Origin: DATBAT01 sp963824805
GTDB taxonomy: Bacteria; Acidobacteriota; Terriglobia; Terriglobales; Acidobacteriaceae
Length of the DNA: 64,000 bases
NCBI GenBank assembly: GCA_963824805.1
Contig: CAWGQZ010000015.1
Coordinates: forward strand, 1 to 64,000
Direction of reading: 5' to 3'
Shown: positions 17,794 to 25,676 of the stretch, piece by piece
Position numbering within the stretch: position 1 is the first letter of the stretch
Layout: every line of letters begins with the position of its first letter
Notes under the pieces: generated by a model
The model's database searches: none
Seen by the model: only the letters and a program-made list of their open reading frames with translations
What the model was told of the DNA's origin: nothing
Program-made: the position numbers and the translations under genes

Positions 17794-18970
17794 AATCGAA
17801 GAACTGCCGCCAATGAAGGAACGTTATTCGCCCGCAATTTCCGAAATTGCGCCGATTGACACCCTCCGGGAGGAACGGCGGACCCAAATCCCCGCGCCGG
17901 AGCGTGAGGAGAAGCTAAAGCCAGCAGAGATCGCGAAAATCGCGGCCGCGGCGTTCCGCAAGACGCCACCCAAATTGTTCCTGTATTCAATTGGAGGAGC
18001 GGTCGCCATCATCTTGCTGATAATCGCGATGATCGCTGCACGCGTTCACCGGGAAAATGCGGACCTTGATGGAAACACTACATCTTCCGTGCCCACAACC
18101 ACTGCCGCTGAAACCCAGGCACAGCAGCCGATGACACCGTCTGATGCGAAGCGACTTAAAGCTTCTGCGGACGATGACGATCAGACGGCGATTACAATCA
18201 AGCCGAAGTATCTTGCCAAGAAGGCAAGTAAAACTGCTCCGCCGCCAGCACCTGCAATTGTCCCAGGACAATTGACGGTCAATTCCGTTCCGGCGGGGGC
18301 GCAAATTACAGTCGATGGACAGAGCGAAGCTGCCTGGCTCACCCCTTATGACATCACCGGCCTTGCTCCCGGACACCATACCGTTGCTTTGAGCAAAGCG
18401 GGATTTACAGCGGAAACGCGGACCGTCGATGTCGCGTCGCATAGCAAACTTTCGTTGTTCGTGCAGCTAGCGCAGCTGCAGGCAACGGTGCTGGTTGCAG
18501 CCGACCCCGCGGGCGCCCAAATCTTGTTGGACGGTCACGATACCGGGAGAGTGACGCCCTCACAGATTTCGGTGGAGAAACCTGGCAACCATACGATTTT
18601 GGTCAAGAAGCAGGGATATTTGGATGAAACAACCACGGTCAATCTGCAACCTGGCCAAACCGTCCACTTTGCGCCCGCTTTGCGGCAACTAGGGGCAACC
18701 GAAGAAATCAAGACAACCGGGAAATTAAAGAAGCTATTTGGGGGGGCGCCCGACGGCATGGGAACCGTTTCAGTGAAGACCCAGCCGAAGGGCGCACAGA
18801 TCGCAGTTAACAAGCACATTCTCGACAAGAATTCTCCAGCGGAATTCTTTCTGAACCCCGGAACCTACGTGATCGATATCACGATGACGGGATACAAAGG
18901 CATGCAGCGCATCGTTCAGGTTGAAAAGAACGGCAAGCTTGCCATCGAGGAGAGCATGGATAGAGAGTAA
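17672..18970 (+). CDS. PEGA-repeat, membrane-anchored C-terminal part of the kinase-like gene
   Basis: The frame is open from 17660 to 18970 and carries the C-terminal half of the gene that begins at 16648. The order is a cytoplasmic Pro/Ala/Glu-rich linker, one membrane helix (about residues 105-127, LFLYSIGGAVAIILLIIAMI), then a periplasmic part with three PEGA-type beta repeats (first LTVNSVPAGAQITVDG, second VLVAADPAGAQILLDG, third VSVKTQPKGAQIAVNK). Kinase-TM-PEGA architecture is widespread in acidobacteria, where PEGA domains are thought to bind cell-surface components. The listed start at 17672 is only the first ATG in this frame; the real start is that of the kinase part, if the frameshift is an artefact. 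Confidence 0.8.
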   Translation: MLVRRSLAAAAPGRAKSTKVPVDPAMTEEAPGKKAAKSFSEIEELPPMKERYSPAISEIAPIDTLREERRTQIPAPEREEKLKPAEIAKIAAAAFRKTPPKLFLYSIGGAVAIILLIIAMIAARVHRENADLDGNTTSSVPTTTAAETQAQQPMTPSDAKRLKASADDDDQTAITIKPKYLAKKASKTAPPPAPAIVPGQLTVNSVPAGAQITVDGQSEAAWLTPYDITGLAPGHHTVALSKAGFTAETRTVDVASHSKLSLFVQLAQLQATVLVAADPAGAQILLDGHDTGRVTPSQISVEKPGNHTILVKKQGYLDETTTVNLQPGQTVHFAPALRQLGATEEIKTTGKLKKLFGGAPDGMGTVSVKTQPKGAQIAVNKHILDKNSPAEFFLNPGTYVIDITMTGYKGMQRIVQVEKNGKLAIEESMDRE

Positions 18971-18977
18971 TCTCCCC

Positions 18978-19021
18978 AACAAAAACAGGCCCGCCTCCAC
19001 TTGAGGCGGGCCCTTTTGTTT
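18978..19021. terminator. Bidirectional intrinsic terminator
   Basis: A 10-bp GC-rich stem GGCCCGCCTC (18988-18997) / GAGGCGGGCC (19003-19012) has a 5-nt loop. It is preceded by an A-tract (AACAAAAACA) and followed by CTTTTGTTT, so it can end transcription from both sides. It separates the kinase-PEGA gene (plus) from the convergent PhoX-like gene (minus). Confidence 0.9.
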
Positions 19022-19047
19022 GAGCGGCGTGCTTCAGCCGAAACTAC

Positions 19048-20640
19048 TCAATCATCTTTGCGGATGATCTCATAGGTACGGTTTGCGCCGTGTTGTTGAG
19101 TGAAGAATCCGCGCGCGTCTTTCAGGTTCTCGAACGTGCCGGGTTGCTCTTCTTTCGAAGTGCTGCCATTCGAAACATGCAGGCCGGTGGGTTCGTTGTC
19201 GCCTTCGTTTTGATAGCCTGGGGTCGCCGCGTCAGAAAGAGCGACATCATTTTCAGACTGCTGGTCGCGTCCAAGCGCAACCAGTCGAAGCGGCTCGGAG
19301 CCATCCAGCGGAAATGCCCAGATGGAATCCAAGGCATTGAGCTGCTTGTGCAAAGTGTCGCCACGATCTTCCGTGGCCAGCAGAGTGTGCCGGTTGGCGA
19401 AGGTCAGGTTATCGAACGAGTTGTGCTCGGCGTCTCCCAAAAAGAAGAGCGAGATCCAACCGCTGTCGCGGTCATGATCCATGTCCACGCGGAAGATCGA
19501 ACCCCAGGCGCCGCGGGCCGCCAGGTCCGGAACACTTCCGGAGAGAGAGCTGGTGTCACCTGTCGGGCAGAAAAAGAATGTACGGTACCTGGAGCCCGGC
19601 AGGAACTGAAGATTCTCAGGACGCTTGAAAGGAGTGGCCAGCGCCGCTTTGGCAGCAACGTTACTGTCGAAGGGGTCGAAGCCGTCGACGGCGGTATCGT
19701 GCACTGTGACCCATCGGATGCGGTACGTGGTTCCCGGAGTGTGCAGTTTGAGTTGAGCGTCGTTGAAAATATCCCCACTCGGATCAGCTGCGTTAAACAC
19801 AATTGGTTTTCCGTTGATCCTCACTTGCAGCGCCTGAAGCCTTCCACCCTGCCATAGGTCGTGCTTGTTGTAAGGCAGGAACCGATAGACGAAAGAATTT
19901 GGCTGCCGCGCATTTTTTGGGCTGGTCGGATCGGAGGGAATCACATTAACGCTGACTCCGCCGGAGTCTTCTGCGGCGTAGATGTTTCCGCGGTCATCGG
20001 GATGAATCCCTTCGTACGCGGCTGAGCCGAACACTCCATCCAGCCGGCGTTCCACGGGAGGCCAGGCAGCAGTGATTTCAACCGCTCCACCCTGCGGGAA
20101 ACCGGTTTCTTGCGTATAGAGAAGAGTCTTGGTGAAGGGATCATAGGTCGATCCGTCGAGCGCGTTGAGGTGGGTAAGACCATCGGCGCCGACCGGTGTC
20201 AGAAGTGTAATCCGGTGGGCAGGATCTTTCACATCGAGGTTGATGCGGGTTACATATGAGCCGTCATCCCCGCCCCCTTCGTGACTTTGAAACAGAAAGC
20301 GATGGCCGTAGTGATATCCGGGAGTTGGGCCGCTGAGGCCTTTGGGAAACACGAGGTAAGTATTTTCGTCGGGCTCAGTCTTGGTAGCTTCGACAGGTTG
20401 CGGCGGGAAATCGTTGAGATATCCATATTGGGTAATCACACCGGAGGGATTCTCCAACGGGTCAGAACCCTGCGCCAAGACCTTCAGGTGGAAAGGCGGA
20501 GCAATGCGAGTGGCAGGATGGCCGACTCGCAGGTTGGCGGCGGGCACGGAATGCGTGACCGGCCCAATACCACTCTGGGCAAGAGCCGCAGGAACTAGCA
20601 GGGCAATGGTCAGGGAGACAACAACGGCTGTATTTCGCAT
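19048..20640 (-). CDS. PhoX-like DUF839 secreted protein
   Basis: 530 residues from the ATG at 20640, which is preceded by AAGGAG at the right distance (a 23-codon upstream extension has no support). A signal peptide (MRNTAVVVSLTIALLVPAALA) is followed by a beta-propeller-like domain of the PhoX/DUF839 family: GYHYGHRFLFQSHEG, LNALDGSTYDPFTKTLLYTQ, EGIHPDDRGNIYAAEDSGG, then NSFVYRFLPYNKHDLWQGG and LLATEDRGDTLH. Known PhoX enzymes are Ca/Fe alkaline phosphatases; many acidobacterial relatives are only annotated as DUF839, so activity is unproven. It is likely periplasmic or extracellular. It is convergent with the kinase gene and separated from it by the bidirectional terminator. Confidence 0.85.
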   Translation of the reverse strand: MRNTAVVVSLTIALLVPAALAQSGIGPVTHSVPAANLRVGHPATRIAPPFHLKVLAQGSDPLENPSGVITQYGYLNDFPPQPVEATKTEPDENTYLVFPKGLSGPTPGYHYGHRFLFQSHEGGGDDGSYVTRINLDVKDPAHRITLLTPVGADGLTHLNALDGSTYDPFTKTLLYTQETGFPQGGAVEITAAWPPVERRLDGVFGSAAYEGIHPDDRGNIYAAEDSGGVSVNVIPSDPTSPKNARQPNSFVYRFLPYNKHDLWQGGRLQALQVRINGKPIVFNAADPSGDIFNDAQLKLHTPGTTYRIRWVTVHDTAVDGFDPFDSNVAAKAALATPFKRPENLQFLPGSRYRTFFFCPTGDTSSLSGSVPDLAARGAWGSIFRVDMDHDRDSGWISLFFLGDAEHNSFDNLTFANRHTLLATEDRGDTLHKQLNALDSIWAFPLDGSEPLRLVALGRDQQSENDVALSDAATPGYQNEGDNEPTGLHVSNGSTSKEEQPGTFENLKDARGFFTQQHGANRTYEIIRKDD

Positions 20641-20908
20641 CGTAACTCCTTCTATATTGGGTCGAACGAAATCGTTCGCGGCAAGGCTAGAACGCACATG
20701 TTTCGGCAAGGTTTCAATGAAGTAACGGTTTTGTAATTCCGACGATGTCTTGCAAGATCATCGGCAAATCGAAATTGCGCCCCTTTTGCCGGATGGCCCA
20801 CTCTAGCCAGCACGGGTTACAGCTGGGTTACAGGGCAGTTAAGATTTGATGACAGCAAAATCCGCTGTCGAGCTTTTTCGCGGTAGAGTTTCAATCAGGA
20901 GAAACTGC

Positions 20909-21757
20909 ATGGAAGTTCGCCGGGCTGGGGTAGTGGGTGCAGGCACGATGGGGAACGGTATCGCTCACGTTTTCGCGCGGAGTGGCTACGATGTCGTAAT
21001 GTGCGATGTAGAGCAGCGGTTTCTGGATCGGGGGATGGAGAATATCCGCAAGAATCTCGACCGCGAAGTTGCCAAGAGTAAGATTTCCGCTGATCAGAAG
21101 GTTGCAGTGTTAGGCCGGATCAAGGTAGTCGTTGATCGCGGGGAGTTGGCGAACTGCGATTTTGTGGTGGAAGCAGCCACCGAGAAACTGGAGATCAAGT
21201 CTGCTCTGTTTCGCGACCTAGACCGGATTTGCCGACCTGATGTGATTTTGGCTTCTAATACTTCTTCCATCTCTATTACAAAAATCGCAGCTTTGACCAA
21301 ACGGCCGGAGCAAGTGATCGGCATGCACTTTTTCAATCCGGTGCCAGTCATGAAATTAGTGGAAGTCATCCGCGGACTGGTGACTTCACAAGAGACTTTT
21401 GCATCTGTGCGCGATCTAGCCGTGAAACTGGAGAAGACTCCAGTGGAGGTCAATGATGCGCCAGGCTTTGTTTCCAATCGCGTATTGATGCCGTTGCTCA
21501 ATGAGGCCATGTACGCCGTCATGGAGGGGGTGGCGACAGCGGAAGCAGTCGATGAAGTTTTTAAGCTCGGCATGGCGCACCCAATGGGCCCTTTGACGCT
21601 GGCGGATTTTATCGGCCTCGACGTCTGTCTCGACATTATGCGGGTGCTTCAGGAGGGTTTGGGCGACCCGAAGTATCGCCCTTGCCCGCTACTGATCAAG
21701 ATGGTAGACGCCGGGTGGCTGGGACGAAAGAGTGGACGCGGGTTCTATCAATATTGA
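20909..21757 (+). CDS. hbd: 3-hydroxybutyryl-CoA dehydrogenase
   Basis: 282 residues, the standard size for single-domain HBD/PaaH-type enzymes. The ATG at 20909 has CAGGAG 8 nt upstream; an earlier ATG at 20846 adds 21 residues without homology. The NAD Rossmann motif is GVVGAGTMGNGIA, the catalytic region is ASNTSSISI...HFFNPVPVMKLVEV, and the C-terminal domain has NDAPGFVSNRVLMPLLNEA and GWLGRKSGRGFYQY. It oxidises 3-hydroxyacyl-CoA with NAD(P) in butanoate or phenylacetate-type metabolism or in reverse beta-oxidation. No thiolase or crotonase lies nearby, so the pathway is not fixed by context. Confidence 0.92.
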   Translation: MEVRRAGVVGAGTMGNGIAHVFARSGYDVVMCDVEQRFLDRGMENIRKNLDREVAKSKISADQKVAVLGRIKVVVDRGELANCDFVVEAATEKLEIKSALFRDLDRICRPDVILASNTSSISITKIAALTKRPEQVIGMHFFNPVPVMKLVEVIRGLVTSQETFASVRDLAVKLEKTPVEVNDAPGFVSNRVLMPLLNEAMYAVMEGVATAEAVDEVFKLGMAHPMGPLTLADFIGLDVCLDIMRVLQEGLGDPKYRPCPLLIKMVDAGWLGRKSGRGFYQY

Positions 21758-21770
21758 TGCCTGCTCTCGT

Positions 21771-22515
21771 TCAGACCCCAAATTCAAATGACGGCTTCTG
21801 CAGAACCTCCTTCATGATTCCCGACAAATCGAGCAGCGCCTGTCGGCAATCACCATGAAAACTCGAACCATGCATGATAGCCAGGGTTGCAGGTTGTAAG
21901 GACGCCAGTCCTTCTAGAATCCGGCTGGTGTTGGGAGTATAGGGAACATAATTCGCAAGCGGTCCAGCCTGATATCCCGTTAGCGCCTGACGCACACGTT
22001 CCAGCACGCTGCTCGAAGTTAGAGGCTCAACATCTCCGTCGTGGTGAAACAAATCAGAGCTGAATAGCGTACGTTGCGTTTCTTCAAACAGCACTCCCGC
22101 GTCCCAACCGTGGGGTAGCTGCGGGGTGTTGTAGTAGCGAAAGCGGGTATTGCCCGGTGGTCAGGGTGTCTTTGGGTGTAAGGATGCGGCACTCCTTCCC
22201 GCAAAAGTCATTGGCGCTGACCCGTGCGCCTACCATGCCGCAAGCCGCCTGAGCGTGAGGCGCGATCGCCATCCACTCATGGACCGACCCGCATTCGTCA
22301 GCCTCGAAATGGCTCCAGCTGATCCAACGCAGTTTGGCTGGATCTATCACTTTTTCCACGCCCTCGCGAACCTGGGGAAACATTCGTCGCAGCCCGGTGT
22401 GGAACAGCAATGGCTCTTCGTCCTTCACCAGGAAATGATTGAAGGAAAGATTGATTTCCGGATAGAAAACACTGATTCGATATACGTTCGGAGCGATTTC
22501 GGTGACCTGAGGCAT
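21771..22515 (-). CDS. Metallo-beta-lactamase-fold di-iron protein (ODP/FprA-like), frameshifted
   Basis: Two frames together make one protein. The first, from the ATG at 22515 to about 22146, has the N-terminus MPQVTEIAPNVYRIS and the metal motif SHFEADE (H69, E71, D73). The second, to 21771, holds VLFEETQRTLFSSDLFHHDG and the late His in IMHGSSFHG. The minus strand reads TACCCGCTTTCGC at the junction; removing one C gives YRFRYYNTPQLPHGWDAG and joins them. The H-x-E-x-D pattern with later Asp and His is that of oxygen-binding di-iron domains of flavodiiron proteins; no flavodoxin domain follows. It would act in cytoplasmic O2/NO or redox chemistry. It is convergent with hbd, 13 bp apart. 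Confidence 0.8.
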
Positions 22516-22665
22516 AACCCCCTCCGCGTCGAAAAGAATCGCACGGGTTCAAACGGGAATCAAGCCTGAGATGTCATGCCGGGGACCCGGATTTGGCTGC
22601 AACCGACGGCTGTAGTTGATAGGGTAGGGATTCTTCGGGCTCAGAATGGACAAGCGGGAAAAAAT

Positions 22666-23625
22666 CTAAATCGGTACCGGCGTGCTGTCGACGATTTCCT
22701 TCATTACCATCTCGGCTTGCTCGGCTTTCTTCAGAGTGGAGGAGTGCAGCCCGCTGACCTCGATCCGGTGGGCAAACACCGGCACTACCAAGGGCTTGAA
22801 GTCCTCCGGGATGCAAAAGGATCTTCCCTCAAGAAACGCCATGGCCTGGGCGGCACGATAGAGCATCTGCGAGCCGCGGGGAGAGACTCCCAGCGAGAGC
22901 TGCTGCGACTCACGGGTGTGGCGCACTATCTCCAAAGCGTAGCTGACCAGCGAATCGTCCACTTTTATTCGGGTGACGGCGTGCTGCATTTCCAGCAACT
23001 CAGCGCCGCTGAGTACGGGGCGTAAATGTTCCAGCTGAGCTGTGCCCGCCTGGGCCCGCAAAATTTCCCGCTCGGCGTGTCCATCTGGATACCCCATGCG
23101 CACGCGCATGATAAAGCGGTCAAGCTGTGACTCCGGCAGAGGATAGGTTCCATGATGCTCGACAGGATTCTGCGTTGCGATCACGACAAAAGGCTGCGGC
23201 AGGGGATGCGAGGTTGCGTCCATGGTGACCTGGTTTTCATTCATGGCCTCCAGCAACGCGGATTGCGTCTTGGGCGTGGTCCGGTTGATCTCGTCCGCTA
23301 GAAGAATATTGGTGAAAACCGGTCCACGCTTGAACTCAAACTGCTGCTCCATCGCCGAGTAGACGGTGATGCCTAGCACATCGGAAGGAAGCATGTCGCT
23401 GGTGAACTGGATTCGTTGAAAGCTGCAATCAAGCGCTCGCGCCAGGGCCTGTCCAAGCGTAGTCTTGCCGACGCCGGGGACCCCCTCAATCAGAAGATGG
23501 CCGCGTGCCAGGACCGACACCAGGGTCAGGCGAACGATGTCGTCTTTGCCACGGATGACCGTGCGCAGGGCGGATTCGAGCTGGGCAGCCCGCGAGGAAG
23601 TAACAGTGGCGGCTTCTGGAGACAT
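22666..23625 (-). CDS. MoxR family AAA+ ATPase
   Basis: 319 residues, normal for MoxR. Walker A is GVPGVGKTT (48-56), Walker B is ILLADEINR (D111, E112), sensor 1 is VIATQNPVEHHGTYPLPESQ, and the C-terminal lid holds LGVSPRGSQMLYRAAQAMAF. MoxR proteins act as chaperone-like ATPases that help assemble or activate partner proteins, usually with DUF58 and VWA proteins encoded alongside. No such partner is present here; the gene downstream (150 bp) is the metallo-beta-lactamase protein. The listed start lies inside a normal-length family N-terminus; other in-frame starts are not evident. Confidence 0.93.
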   Translation of the reverse strand: MSPEAATVTSSRAAQLESALRTVIRGKDDIVRLTLVSVLARGHLLIEGVPGVGKTTLGQALARALDCSFQRIQFTSDMLPSDVLGITVYSAMEQQFEFKRGPVFTNILLADEINRTTPKTQSALLEAMNENQVTMDATSHPLPQPFVVIATQNPVEHHGTYPLPESQLDRFIMRVRMGYPDGHAEREILRAQAGTAQLEHLRPVLSGAELLEMQHAVTRIKVDDSLVSYALEIVRHTRESQQLSLGVSPRGSQMLYRAAQAMAFLEGRSFCIPEDFKPLVVPVFAHRIEVSGLHSSTLKKAEQAEMVMKEIVDSTPVPI

Positions 23626-23841
23626 CTGCCTGATTCTACTATTCGGGTGGTGGGGGCGGAATGTTACAGAAGTTTATGGAACGTAGTTACACTAAAAATG
23701 GAATCACGCCTTCTCCGTCCTGTTTATGCATTTCGATAGCGGCGAGATAACTCAGGGTTCTTTTGTGGGCAATTGCAAGAAGCGGTCGAGTCGTCGATTC
23801 TGTTGGCACCATGAAGTGCAGGTTCGCGAAACCTGAATTGT

Positions 23842-23875
23842 CCTTGATGTACCTTGGTGCCCTTCGTGGTTTATG
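23842..23875. repeat. Dispersed repeat, single-arm copy B
   Basis: The plus strand here (CCTTGATGTACCTTGGTGCC and the following CTTCGTGGTTTATG) matches the arm found as inverted pairs at 3222-3300 and 37201-37295. No facing arm is present. It lies in the intergenic region between moxR and the DUF4242 gene, about 45 bp before the latter. Confidence 0.7.
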
Positions 23876-23918
23876 CTTTTCGGCGGGTTAAGATGAATCC
23901 TGATTGAGGAGATCGGAT

Positions 23919-24194
23919 ATGCCCAAATACGTTATCGAACGAGAACTTCCCGGAGCGGGGAGTCTTAGTCCAGAACAGTTAAAGGCGATTTCGCAGAAGT
24001 CCTGCGGCGTCCTTAGGAACCTGGGACCACAGATCGAGTGGCTTCACAGCTATGTCACGGGCGACAAAATCTATTGTGTGTACAAGGCTCCCAACGAAGA
24101 GATGATTCGCGACCATGCCAAACAGGGCGGCTTCCCAGCTAATCGCATCTCGGAAGTGACAACCATGATCAGCCCCGCCACCGCTGGAAATTAA
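23919..24194 (+). CDS. DUF4242 domain protein
   Basis: 91 residues from the ATG at 23919, with GAGGAG 7 nt upstream; a start 15 nt earlier is less likely. It is a compact ferredoxin-like fold as in DUF4242: MPKYVIERELPGAG, then IEWLHSYVTGDKIYCVYKAP and a helix IRDHAKQGGFPANRISEV. Proteins of this type are small, often single-domain, and of unknown or nickel-related function. It stands alone; the next gene starts 131 bp downstream. Function cannot be inferred from neighbours. Confidence 0.85.
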   Translation: MPKYVIERELPGAGSLSPEQLKAISQKSCGVLRNLGPQIEWLHSYVTGDKIYCVYKAPNEEMIRDHAKQGGFPANRISEVTTMISPATAGN

Positions 24195-24325
24195 CCGACA
24201 GAAGCTACCCGAGAGTGCCCCGTCCTTATTTCCCCGATCTTCAGGAGAGATAGCGCGAGGTCTTTTTTGTGACCAGAAAAAGGCTGTTGTGAACGGATCC
24301 GCGGAACTTCGAAAATGAGAGGGCG

Positions 24326-24928
24326 ATGCAAATGCGAAATCTCGTTAGGCGCTTCTGTGCGGTTGGATTGATCGTGGGCCCCATGTCGTTTGGCAGTCAT
24401 AAAGCCCTGGCTCAAACTCAGACAGCGATTGAATATCGGGTTTTGGCAACCACCAAAACCTCCACCATGGAAAAGGAACTCAACGACGCGTCGGAAGCTG
24501 GCTTTCGCTTTCAGACAGTGATGGGCGGCGACACGGCTCTCGGTGGCCACGAAGTAGTGACCGTGATGTCCCATGCCGGCGAGGCGAAAGGGCACTATCG
24601 CTATAAACTGCTCGCGACTTCGAAGACTTCGACCATGCAGAAAGAGTTGCAGGCAGCTGCCGACGAGGGCTTTGAATATCGGGGGCAGACGGTCTTCAAT
24701 TCTGCATTCGGCGGCGAAGAGGTCGTATGCATACTGGAGCGCGACGTAGATTCAAAGTCGCATCCGTCAGAATACAAACTCGTGGCGACCTCCAAGACTT
24801 CCACGCTGGAGAAGGAATTGCGAGAGGCAGGCGCTGGCGGTTTTGAGGTTTTGGGAATGACGGTCGGAAAGACAGCTCTAGGAGGACATGAGCTAATTGC
24901 CATTGCGCGGCGCACAAAGGGAGAGTAG
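24326..24928 (+). CDS. Secreted protein with three tandem ~50-residue repeats
   Basis: 200 residues. The N-terminus (about 1-28) looks like a signal peptide with cleavage after SHKALA. The mature part is three repeats of one unit: YRVLATTKTSTMEKELNDAS, YKLLATSKTSTMQKELQAAA and YKLVATSKTSTLEKELREAG, each followed by a segment with an aromatic GF and ending in GG-H/E-E (ALGGHEVV, AFGGEEVV, ALGGHELI). The unit resembles the DUF4177 fold (a small strand-helix-strand protein) but I cannot assign it with certainty. Starts at 24326 or 24332 are equally possible. Internal triplication in a small exported protein is the notable property. Function is unknown. Confidence 0.78.
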   Translation: MQMRNLVRRFCAVGLIVGPMSFGSHKALAQTQTAIEYRVLATTKTSTMEKELNDASEAGFRFQTVMGGDTALGGHEVVTVMSHAGEAKGHYRYKLLATSKTSTMQKELQAAADEGFEYRGQTVFNSAFGGEEVVCILERDVDSKSHPSEYKLVATSKTSTLEKELREAGAGGFEVLGMTVGKTALGGHELIAIARRTKGE

Positions 24929-25005
24929 CGGACGGATTATTTCTACTCTAAGGACCAGCACCCAATGCCCAGGGCGATTTGCCGTTCGGAAGCCTACAAT
25001 GAACT

Positions 25006-25218
25006 GTGAGATGTTACACAACCAAACCCATGAACGGCGGTATCACGTTCAAGTGTATTTTTTGCGAGCGCTCCGTCGCCACCAGTGATTTCGACCAGAC
25101 CCAAGGTAATCGCCGTACGCAAGCCGCCAGCGCGATAAACCGGCACGCCAGCGAAGAGCATTTTTCACAGATCCGGGCTCGGGTTTCGCTTAAATCCGGA
25201 AGCTATGGTGCGATTTGA
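25006..25218 (+). CDS. Small CxxC/His zinc-finger-like protein
   Basis: 70 residues from GTG at 25006; the ATG at 25030 (62 residues) is an alternative and neither has a clear ribosome site. It contains FKCIFCERS followed by a His-rich tail (INRHASEEH), i.e. a possible C2H2-type zinc site (C-x2-C-x24-30-H-x4-H). Its stop overlaps the TTG start of the next small gene by 4 nt (25215-25218), suggesting translational coupling. Zinc binding is inferred from the pattern only. It is likely cytoplasmic, with no membrane segment or signal. Confidence 0.6.
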   Translation: MRCYTTKPMNGGITFKCIFCERSVATSDFDQTQGNRRTQAASAINRHASEEHFSQIRARVSLKSGSYGAI

Positions 25219-25430
25219 AAGCACTGCCCTTATCGCAAATCTTGTCGGTGCGCTGTCCGGTTTGTACTGCCAAACCGAAAGAGAAATGCAAGTTCAGTAC
25301 CGGGCATCCCTCGGCGAAAACCCACGTAGATAGGAGTTTGGCCGCCAGCAAAGCCCCACGTCCCCAAAGTTTGGGCCAAAGTACTTTGCGAATGCTGAAA
25401 GCAGCAACGGGCATCTTTTACCGGGCGTAA
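25215..25430 (+). CDS. Small zinc-ribbon-like protein
   Basis: 71 residues from a TTG start, coupled to the preceding gene by a TTGA overlap. The central segment VRCPVCTAKPKEKCKFSTGH followed by H and D residues (THVDRS) has a C-x2-C...C...H layout. This matches a type of short protein I have seen frequently in acidobacteria, where CPxC-x(n)-C, H and HxDR-type residues may form a metal site. No enzymatic motif is visible. The C-terminal part is basic (PRPQSLGQSTLRMLKAA), so nucleic-acid contact is conceivable but speculative. Confidence 0.6.
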   Translation: MKALPLSQILSVRCPVCTAKPKEKCKFSTGHPSAKTHVDRSLAASKAPRPQSLGQSTLRMLKAATGIFYRA

Positions 25431-25454
25431 CCTCCCGCGCATCAGGAAATTCTA

Positions 25455-25658
25455 GTGTTCTTTCAGATTCACAAGAGCGGTCACGCAATCGATGGCAGCA
25501 GCTACTCCAGTTTGGAGGAGGCTGTTTCCGTCCTGGAGAAAGCGGAACAAGGTGGAGAAGTAGTTGAAGTGGATGCCGTAGATCGAATTGTCCGACGTTT
25601 CACCTGGCAGGAGTGCCGCAAAGCCCGCCGAGGCACCGTGCCTGCCGCTTCTCGTTAG
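25455..25658 (+). CDS. Small hypothetical protein
   Basis: 67 residues from a GTG start with AGGAA 7-8 nt upstream. An acidic N-terminal half (SSLEEAVSVLEKAEQGGEVV) leads into a basic end (RRFTWQECRKARRG). It follows the two CxxC proteins by 24 bp on the same strand and may belong to their operon. I do not recognise the family. Confidence 0.5.
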   Translation: MFFQIHKSGHAIDGSSYSSLEEAVSVLEKAEQGGEVVEVDAVDRIVRRFTWQECRKARRGTVPAASR

Positions 25659-25676
25659 TGGAATTTTCGAGGCGCG

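Noticed and set aside
25006..25658. Toxin-antitoxin module
   Set aside because: The three small genes have no recognisable toxin or antitoxin features; only CxxC/His patterns are visible.
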